Positions 56,618 through 64,000 of a DNA stretch of 64,000 nucleotides are shown piece after piece. This DNA comes from Rhabdophis nuchalis. Its lineage: Eukaryota; Chordata; Lepidosauria; Squamata; Natricidae. Numbering within the stretch: the stretch's first letter is position 1; the number at the start of each line of letters is the position of its first letter. Made by a program: the position numbers and the translations under genes. The notes beneath the pieces are model-generated. The model had not been told where the DNA came from, searched no databases, and was given only the letters and a program-made list of their open reading frames with translations. The stretch is from NCBI GenBank assembly GCA_039707465.1, contig CM077649.1, positions 17,813,001 to 17,877,000 on the forward strand. Reading direction: 5' to 3'.

Positions 56618-56722
56618 CCAGCATGATTTTTGCCCGTCTCTTTCTGGGCTCCGTGCTTCTGGGAAGCGTCCCGACAAGCAGAAGTGCCGAGCCCAGAAAG
56701 AGACGGGCGAAAGTCATGCTGG
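56618..56722. repeat. Second palindrome, 34-bp arms
   Basis: 56618-56651 pairs with 56689-56722 with two mismatches (CCAGCATGA ... TCATGCTGG). Confidence 0.92.
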
Positions 56723-56890
56723 CTTGCTTCATCGCCCCTCAGCTGCTTTACATTGAACCCAAAAAACAAGGTCAGAACGGATTAACCGGATTTACATTGA
56801 ACCCTATGGGAAATTGTGCCTCGCTTCACGACCAATTCGCAACGCGAACAGAGTGAGTTCATGAATTAAGTTCGTGAAGCGAGGTACCAC

Positions 56891-56913
<23 letters not shown>

Positions 56914-56931
<18 letters not shown>

Positions 56932-57156
56932 TGGCATAGCTGGCTTCGGGGATTTTCCCATGTATAAGGCATAGAAAAGTTGTTGCAACGTTTTGACAAG
57001 ATCTCACTTGTCATCATCAGGCAGGCTTGTCATCATCAGGCAAGCCTGCCTGATGATGACAAGTGAGATCTTGTCGAAACGTTGCAACAACTTTTCTATG
57101 CCTTATACATGGGAAAATCCCCGAAGCCAGCTATGCCAGCATATATATATATATAT
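56914..57156. repeat. Near-perfect palindrome, about 116-bp arms, TA-tipped
   Basis: The left arm ends at 57029 and the right arm starts at 57041. One mismatch is seen outside the TA ends (GTTTTGACAAG against GTTTCGACAAG reversed). Each arm holds GCTGGCATAGCTGGCTTCGG, shared with the unit at 56082, and a CTGATGATGACAAG...GAAACGTTGC motif. Confidence 0.93.
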
Positions 57157-57159
57157 TTA

Positions 57160-57480
57160 TATGAGAATATTATCACAGCTCCTGTTCAGGGGTGCCTTTA
57201 AGGGAAGGAGACTTAACATATATATATGTTAGGATTTTTAAGGGCTGATTAATATATACATATATATATACACACATATATATATGTTCGGGTTTTCTCC
57301 CGCGTAGAATTGGAAGTATCTTCACGACGTTTCGATGAAATCTCATTCATCATCTTCAGGCTGGTGCTTCGGGCTTGGTGCTTCCAGGAGCAATATATAT
57401 ACTATATATATATTATATACTATTATATACTATATATATTATATATAGTATATAATATATATATAGTAAGGTGAGAAGAA
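57160..57480. mobile_element. Further fragments of the same repeat cluster
   Basis: 57161-57220 (ATTATCACAGCTCCTGTTCA) repeats 55618-55668. 57224-57250 is an antisense SINE tail (TTTTTAAGGGCTGATTAAT). 57290-57395 is the inverted copy of 56101-56225. It closes with a TA-rich self-complementary run (57395-57466). Confidence 0.75.
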
Positions 57481-57609
57481 AGAAGGATATATTTAGTGAA
57501 GGAATATGCTGACATGCTGATTTAGCTCCAAAGTCTGTTATTTTAAACAATGAGCCATGAATCGGAGACTAGACAGAAGTTAATTAATACTATTCATAAA
57601 ACTTTACAG

Positions 57610-57742
57610 CAGGGTGTCTAACATTGTCAACTTTTGACCAGTGGATTTCAACTCTCAGAATTCCCCAGCCAGTCACAGTGGCTGGGGAATTCTGGGAGTT
57701 CAGGTCCACAAGTCTTAAAGTTGTCAGGGTTGGATATCCCTG
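57610..57742. mobile_element. Hairpin hAT MITE with exact TSD
   Basis: CAGGGTGTCTAACATTGTCA ... GGTTGGATATCCCTG. CTTTACAG is duplicated at 57602-57609 and 57743-57750. Loop around CCAGCCAGTCACAGTGGCTGG, two halves of 10 bp. Confidence 0.92.
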
Positions 57743-57750
57743 CTTTACAG

Positions 57751-58635
57751 TATTTTTACAATAACTTCCCGCTATACTTGTCTTATATGAACCAAAGCCG
57801 CCTGCCAAATACATTAATATTTTATGAATTTAATAAGCCACTTTGCAACTCAGCGGCATAAATTTCTCAAGGGAACTATCTCCTTTTGGGTAATGATCCT
57901 TCTCTACTATGTTATTATTATTTTTAGTGTAACAATCATGTCACAACCATTGTAGGATATTTTATAATTGAGCTAATATATTTGCTGGAGTTTCTGTCCA
58001 CTGTAACTACATATTTTTAACTTGCTAGGTTTTTTCTACTGCTCTAATGAATTCCCCCCCCCCCCCAATCTACTGATTTCAGATTACTAATAAGCTGCTA
58101 GAGCCTTTTTTTTGTCTGTAATTTGGACTCAGTATTCCATTCTTAAGATGTCTTCTTCTACAGGATATATCAAGACATTATTTATTATATTGAAAAAAAT
58201 AGATTCACAAGCTTTACTAGTATTTTCAATATTTATTGGCAAAAACAATAAAATGTTCATGACAATTCTCAACTTCGAAAACTTTATACCAACATATATA
58301 GTTGATTTCTTGTGGTTTTTAAAAAATCCACCAGATATAACATTTTACATTTATATATGTGTGAATGTGTCACAGTTTTTTTTTTAAAACTGTACCCAGT
58401 TAGGCTGACCCAGACACAAGAGAGACATAAAAGCAATGGACTCTGGACAAGTGGTTTCTTTATACTTCCCTAAAAGAATTGGGGAGATGTATTATTTTGT
58501 AAAAACAAACATATAAAAGCAATATGTTTAATGTTTCATGCATTCTATTCTTTGTTCTATTACCATGATAATTACTCTTACAGTATACTATTGGTCTTCA
58601 AATATTATTACTATGGTAATGCTTATGCTATGGTC
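57751..58635. other. No recognised feature
   Basis: Contains a C run at 58055-58066; no gene or repeat supported. Confidence 0.4.
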
Positions 58636-58639
58636 TATA

Positions 58640-58868
58640 AAAGAGGTCCCCAATCCCCAGGCTGCGATGTGGAACTGGGCTGTGTGAATGACAGGAGAGC
58701 GTGCATGGGAAGCTCCATTTGTGCGAGGGGCTGGCACATGCTCCCACTGCTTGCAGAAATGGAACTGCACATGTACAAGCATTTCTTCGCAACTCATATG
58801 AAACCACCCCCTCCCCACCACTATTGCCACTGCCAGTCTGCAAAACTGGAAAGGTTGTGAACTACTAG
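58640..58868. mobile_element. Degenerate hAT element (GGTCCCCAATCCCC family)
   Basis: AAAGAGGTCCCCAATCCCCA at the left and AGGTTGTGAACTACTAG at the right are eroded termini. The flanks share GTCTATA. Confidence 0.6.
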
Positions 58869-58949
58869 TCTATACCAATTACTATTAAATATATTATACA
58901 TTATATATTCAATTACTATTACCTATTATTCTACTACAATTACCTATAT

Positions 58950-59440
58950 AGGAGCTGTGATGGTACAGTGGTTAGAATGCAGTATGGCAGGCTACTTCTG
59001 CTGATGCCAGCTGATTGCAATTTGGCAGTTCGAATCTCACCAGGCTCAAGGTTGACTCAGCTTTCCACCTGGGGTGAAATTCACCAGGTTCTGATAGGTT
59101 CTGGAGAACTGGTAGTGGAAATTTTGAGTAGTTCAGAGAACCGGCAAATATCACCTCTGGCTGGCCCCAGAGTGGGGTGGGAATGGAGATATTGCAATAT
59201 TCCTCCCCCTGGAGTGGGGTGGGAATGGAGATTTTGCAGTATCCTTCCCCTGCCATGCCCACCAAGCCACGCCCACAGAACCGGTAGTAAAACCTTTTGA
59301 ATTTCACCACTGCCTCCATCCATAAAATGAGGATCCAGATTATTGGGGGCAATATGTTGACTCAGTACACCGCTTAGAGAGGGCTGTAAAGCACTGTGAA
59401 GTGGTATATAAGTCTAAGTGCCATTGCTATTGCTATATAC
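58950..59440 (+). mobile_element. Sauria SINE with a hAT element nested inside
   Basis: Head GGAGCTGTGATGGTACAGTG and GGCTCAAGGTTGACTCAG before 59065. Tail AAAATGAGGATCCAGATTAT, AGAGAGGGCTGTAAAGCAC and GCTATTGCTAT after 59325. Confidence 0.9.
59066..59324. mobile_element. hAT element nested in the SINE
   Basis: The left end GGGGTGAAATTCACC and right end GAATTTCACCACTG are inverted repeats. A 56-bp unit (AGTGGGGTGGGAATGGAGAT) occurs twice inside. The target duplication is not clean. Confidence 0.75.
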
Positions 59441-59452
59441 CATGCTCTATAT

Positions 59453-59587
59453 CAGGGATGTAAAACATGTGGCCAGTTTGCTGGATGTGTCGTGTGCTGG
59501 CCATGCCCATGCCCAGTTTGGTGAAGGGGAAAAAAGTCATGATATGCCACGTGATGCTGCTGCGGTGACACGAGTTTGACACCCCTG
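59453..59587. mobile_element. hAT element (TGTCAAACT family)
   Basis: CAGGGATGTAAAACATG to GAGTTTGACACCCCTG. Flanks CTCTATAT and GTCTGTAG are degenerate TCTA-type 8-mers. Confidence 0.8.
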
Positions 59588-59599
59588 GTCTGTAGTATT

Positions 59600-60055
59600 A
59601 CTAGCATGTATAATGTTTCTTTCTTAACCTTTTCTAAGTCCCCTTTGTATGAGATTTCTTCTTTTTCTATTAATGGACAGCATATAGAGATCTCATACCT
59701 TTTCTATGTTGTGCTGTGCTGCTATCCTTCTTTTCCTCCCCATTGGACTGTCCACTTTTTCTGAAGAAAAGACAATTTTGTTCTGTTGCTAAACTTTGTT
59801 TGCCGGTTTGATTTGTCCAAACTATATATATCCTCCATTCTCCTTTCATCTCTCCAAAGCTTTTGTCAAGGTTGCAGCTTTATTGACAGCTTTGGCCTGC
59901 TGATGCTGGGGAGAAGGCTCAAATGGGAAGAAAAGAAGGGAGCACAGTGCCTGCAATCTTAATAAACAGCTTACCCTTCCACAGTATGTCTGCAAAATGA
60001 AAATATGTGTGGTCTGTATCTACACTTATAGCTATCTATCTACATATGTCACATT
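59600..60055. other. No recognised feature
   Basis: No supported gene or repeat. Confidence 0.4.
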
Positions 60056-60059
60056 AAAT

Positions 60060-60656
60060 GTGGGTGCACGGGAGCTCCTGGGAGCTCCTAAATGCTCCCA
60101 TGTGACACCTCTCCTGCGCGAGCTGCACTGGCTGCCTGTGGCTTTCTGGGTGCATTTCAAGGTACTAGTAACTACCTTTAAAGCGCTCCATGGCAAGGGA
60201 CCTGGTTACCTGCAAGACCGCCTCCTGCTACCAAATACCTCCCACCGACCAGTTCGCTCCCACAGAGAGGGCTCCTCAGGGTGCCGTCGGCCAGGCAATG
60301 TCGGCTGGTGACCCCTAGGGGGAGAGCCTTCTCTGTGGCGGCTCCTGCCCTCTGGAATGACCTACCCACCGAACTACGCATGATGATGGACCTGCACCTC
60401 TTCCGTCGGACCTCGAAGACCTATTTATTTTGTGCGGCCGGCCTGGTGTAGTTTTTAAATGGTTTTTAGTAGGGTTTTATTAAAGTTTTAGAATCAGGCC
60501 AACCATTTAATATATTTTTAAATGTATTTTATATTTTATATCAGTGATTTTTATTGTCGCCTGTACACCGCCCTGAGTCCCGGAAAGGAGAAGGGCGGTA
60601 TAAAAATTTAATAAATAATTTAATTAATAAATAAATAAAATAAATAAATAAATATG
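60060..60656 (+). mobile_element. L2/CR1-group LINE 3' 600 bp with AAAT tail
   Basis: Encodes SHVTPLLRELHWLPVAFWVH and FKALHGKGPGYLQDRLL, then, in another frame, RAFSVAAPALWNDLPTEL; the 3' UTR ends CACCGCCCTGAGTCCC. Confidence 0.93.
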
Positions 60657-60659
60657 CTA

Positions 60660-62240
60660 AATTGAATGCTGATTTGTTGATTAGAGTGGCTTTTTCTGCT
60701 TTTTCTGCAAAAGGGATACAAAGCACAGTTGTGGTAGAATTTTCCTTGATATGCAAAAAGCTCCATTGCATGTGAGAAAAGAAAATACAAATACTCTTTA
60801 ATATCAATATTGCACCTGTGTGTGGCTTAGTAATCATGATAAAGAACACATTCTCAGCGTCAAACTGCTGTTATGTATTCCATTTGGTGTTGATTTTCTA
60901 AGACCTGTTGATTTATTTATTGGTTGTAAAAGGCTGCTGTTCACTGTGAAAACACAATCCTGTTAAACTACTGCAAATCACTGCTGTCAGATCTTATCTA
61001 GCAAGTGAGTAGCCTTGACTATGGCTTTTTTATGACACTGTAAAAGCTGAGTCACAAGAAAAGCATGAGTTTATGGACTTTTCTCCATTAAAGGGAAAAT
61101 GTAGAGTTTTTATTGGTCTTTAGGCACAGATTATTAATGCCATAATGACATTAAGGAGTATTAAATGCAAATTTGCAAAGCTCCAAAGAGCTTTATTAGG
61201 GTAAGCAACACTTTTATTGAGCTAATCTTTTAATGAAAATCTGGCTAAGTAAATCTAGATGGAGGCCACCACAGATGTTGTCTCATGCTTTCTCAATGGG
61301 CAAAAGACATAATGATAGGGATGGTAGACAAACTTCAGTGCACCTCTTCTTCAAAGCTACCCCCTCCTCATTTATGGAATGTACAGGAAAGTTTCATTTC
61401 AGTCTTTCCTTGTGGAACTAAGAGCTATAATGTGATATACTGGTTATCCAAAAGCGCTCAAGGAAGAACTTTCCAGATACTGCAGATAAATATGATTCGA
61501 TTTAGTTTCAAATTGGATTTGAAACCAACAAAAGATTCGCTGAATATACTTTCTAATCAATGCTTACATCATTAAAACTATGATGTTTTGCCAGATATTC
61601 ACATTGGTAGCCTTCTGTTCAGGAAACCTGTGGGTTAGAAAAGTTTGTCATTTTAATTTCCATTATCTCTGCCTGCTACATAGTTAATTTCCTGTCACCC
61701 TCCTAAAATCTGCTGATTCCCAGAAGAAATAAACCATCGTGACATGTTTACATGGATGACATATATATTATTTATACCTGACAATCCCATCATGCACATT
61801 TAGTCTATTTGCTATTTTTAAACATACATAGAAAAAAGGCCAACTAGTATAGGGAAAACACACCATAAAAGGAAAGAAAGGAAAAATGAAAAGTGAGAAA
61901 GAACCTAATATACACTGAAATTATACAAATGCCCAAACTACTGCTTTATTGCTGAACAAAAACAAGGCATTTATACTTTTGAAAACAATCATTTAAAGAG
62001 AGTTTTGGTCTTTGCATATCTGTGCATAACATACCATGCAGAACGTTTACTTTAAGCAGTTTTCTCCGTCTCACTAGAGGCATCTGCATGCCTGAACAAT
62101 ATGAACTGAGGAGAGAAGAAACTCAGGAGCAATTTCTTTAAATAGGAAAGTATTTTGGGGATCATCGCTTCACCAATCACAGATGCTGTTTCCCACTGTA
62201 CTCTCTCTCACATCCACATCTGCAAATTCTCTTTTGATGG
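60660..62240. other. No recognised feature
   Basis: AT-rich sequence without a supported gene or repeat. Confidence 0.4.
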
Positions 62241-62242
62241 CA

Positions 62243-62341
62243 TCACAGAAGTGCACATTCTAAGCAAATTATGCATAGTTGCCATCAAATAATCTCTGTG
62301 GTATTTTTGTTTGAAAAAAGCCAGCCTCATTTGTTCTAACT
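62243..62341. other. Source segment of the 99-bp sequence captured at 18514-18612
   Basis: One difference in 99 bp. It ends in TTCTAACT, the left TSD of the MITE at 62342, and its left flank is not repetitive, which marks this site as the donor. Confidence 0.9.
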
Positions 62342-62464
62342 CAGGGGCCTGCAAAGTCGGCTCTTTTAAGACTGGTGGACTTCAACTCCCAGAATTCCCC
62401 AGCCAGCTATGCTGGCTGGGGAACTCTGGGAATTGAAGTCCACCAGTCTTAAAAGAGCCGACTG
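62342..62464. mobile_element. Hairpin hAT MITE with eroded right tip but exact TSD
   Basis: CAGGGGCCTGCAAAGTCGGC at the left; at the right AGAGCCGAC is followed directly by TG and the second TTCTAACT (62465-62472; left copy 62334-62341). About 12 bp of the right terminus are missing. Confidence 0.92.
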
Positions 62465-62474
62465 TTCTAACTGA

Positions 62475-63210
62475 TTGAAACTTGTACATCTGAATGATAG
62501 TGAGAAGAAATTTGTATACTTTTTTTTTGCTGTCTTACTACCAAGCAGGAAAAAAAAACGATGTTTGTTTTTTAAACTTATTTATATTAAGCATACATTG
62601 AAAATTTTCAGATAACTGGTAATTCTTGATGGATTCTTTCCTGCCTTATTTAGCAGAAATGAGATGGAAATGACTGTGCCAAGTAAAAGCAGCTACATAT
62701 TTAAGAACAAATATTAAAAAGAATTTGACATGAGCAGATATCTCAAGCCAATTCAGCAGCAGGAAATAAAAGAAAATGGGAAGATTGAACTCCTCATCAA
62801 AGACAAGAGAGAATAAAGTATCTTGTTCAGTACATCCTCAGTTTCTCAGTCACTCTGGCCTTCAGCTGCTGGGAAAAAAAGCTACAGTAGTTTAAAAAGG
62901 GTGACCTACAATTGCCAAAATGTTTTATGCCCTCTTCTAGGCATTCCTATTTGGCTTCTGTTTGTCCAAAGTGTTTGCTGAGCACTTATAGTACTTACTA
63001 GTACAAAACAATTTGAATGCTCTGCAGGTTTATCTTTTACTAGTGTGATCATTAGGGCTGGACCCTTAGGTTTAAACTCCTATCACAGAAGCTGGTAGAA
63101 GGCTTAATTGTAATTCACAGTTTGTAGTAATTAAATTATATTCTCCCGTTTTCTTAGTGCTGCAATGTAAAATTGTCTCAGCGCAGCATAGGTTTCTAGA
63201 ACTATTATTC
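62475..63210. other. No recognised feature
   Basis: No supported gene or repeat. Confidence 0.4.
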
Positions 63211-63214
63211 TATG

Positions 63215-63280
63215 TATAATTTATATAATTTATTCAATTTATATCCCGCCCTTCTCCGAATGGACCCAGGGCGGCGAAAG
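63215..63280 (-). mobile_element. L2/CR1-group LINE 3' tip, antisense
   Basis: TTTATATCCCGCCCTTCTCC and GGACCCAGGGCGGC. Confidence 0.8.
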
Positions 63281-63562
63281 CTTTCATTGTTTACTTTTGC
63301 AGAATAATAGGGAAGAAGGGGACTGAATCCCAGTATAACTGAAACAGGAGCATATCTTGCTAGAGGTAGAAGATAGATAACCAGCTCAGAATGAGAGGAT
63401 TAACAGAAACACCTTCCTGACTACTTTGGAATAGGATAAGTGTTTCTTTCACGTGGATATTGCTATTCTATTTATTCACTGTGATTAATATAGATCATAT
63501 AGACTCATTTGTTTGGCATTTTGCAATGGAAACTGAAGTGACACTTGCTTAGCTCAACAATA

Positions 63563-64000
63563 CCGTATTTTTCAGAGTATAAGACGCACCTTCCTCTCCC
63601 CCCCCCCCAAGAGAGGGTGAAAATCTGGGTGCGTCTTATACCCCAAATGTAGCCGCTTGGGTCATCTGGAGAAGGGGGAGGTAAAGCAGGCACTGCGCAG
63701 GAGGCAAGGCATAAGACAAGGTGGTTCACCACTTGGACTCCCGCTTACAACCCGGTCGGAGGGCAGTCGGCTTCTGCTCCTGGCCCAGGAGATGGATCTG
63801 GCCAGGAGGAATACAAGCCCCATTTTTGCAATCAGGGAGGAAAATGATTGCAGCCTGAAACCGCCCACTGCCACTCCTACCCGGTCATACAACCCCTCCC
63901 CCACAGCCATGCCTACCCAGGTGTCTCCCGGTATTTTCTTTTCTGGGAAACAGATCTCTCTTTCTCTCCCCCCTCCCTACCTCTGTCTCCCATCTCTCTC
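63563..64000. mobile_element. DNA transposon of the 42.8-kb family, left part, running off the window
   Basis: ACCGTATTTTTCAGAGTATA AGACGCACC (written in two parts) and GAGGGTGAAAATCTGGGTGC match the left end at 42847. No right terminus occurs before 64000. The last 45 bp are TC-rich. Confidence 0.65.

Larger units (their letters stand above)
56280..56892. mobile_element. Tigger-like element with perfect 22-bp termini and internal palindromes
   Basis: The termini start CAGTGGTACCTCGCTTCACG (22 bp identical at both ends) and TA precedes the left end. Subterminal GACCAATTCGC is also repeated inverted. The interior holds a perfect 75-bp-arm palindrome and a 34-bp-arm one. It has no transposase. 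It splits or abuts the unit at 56082. Confidence 0.88.

Noticed and set aside
56264..56856. Six overlapping Pro/Gly/Ser-rich frames up to 167 codons on both strands
   Set aside because: They mirror each other because the DNA is palindromic; no protein family is recognisable.

Overview
The window is repeat-rich vertebrate DNA, almost certainly from a squamate reptile and most likely a snake. It contains RTE/BovB LINEs in antisense, CR1 LINE tails, Sauria-type tRNA SINEs, a dozen or more short copies of an L2/CR1-group LINE ending in a GCCGCCCTGAGTCCC-type 3' end, and many small hAT elements. There are no prokaryotic-style genes, rRNAs, functional tRNAs or CRISPR arrays. Nearly all long open frames are transposon remnants or translations of microsatellites.

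Host genes. I found only candidate internal exons. Three short plus-strand exons (7041-7092, 34321-34455, 41600-41697) have AG/GT borders, are open in one frame, and have phases that join in order without a stop. A fourth candidate (53279-53476, minus strand) is exactly 198 bp, phase 0/0. I do not recognise either protein. The window therefore probably lies mostly in introns, perhaps of two oppositely oriented genes.

Layout. 1-1.5 kb: a nearly open L2/CR1-group reverse transcriptase. 1.6-9 kb: a hammerhead-bearing SINE, a nested SINE/LINE, an old CR1, a BovB. 9-31 kb: CR1, hAT, L2/CR1 and BovB fragments, long TTTC and AAAT arrays, and a 1.7-kb hAT containing a 222-bp-arm palindrome. 31-41 kb: hairpin hAT MITEs, an unclassified reverse transcriptase, an L1 ORF2 tail split by a Tigger-like element, and a 400-bp segment copied from 36.8 kb to 40.4 kb. 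44.4-46.4 kb: a complete, TSD-flanked LINE carrying only L1 ORF1 (a HAL1-like element); a truncated relative lies at 23.7-24.6 kb. 47.2-48.5 kb: a probable Helitron with a nested retroelement. 55.1-57.5 kb: a dense block of inverted repeats, TA arrays and ribozyme-bearing SINEs. The remainder is ordinary AT-rich sequence with scattered hAT and LINE ends.

The most interesting signals are: (1) four copies of a complete small hammerhead ribozyme fold inside a tRNA-derived SINE, with compensating base changes in two stems; (2) the ORF1-only L1-derived element; (3) two rearrangements in which sequence was copied between sites within this window (62 kb to 18 kb and 36.8 kb to 40.4 kb); and (4) long perfect GC-rich palindromes inside DNA transposons. 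All calls come from reading the sequence; no database search was possible.
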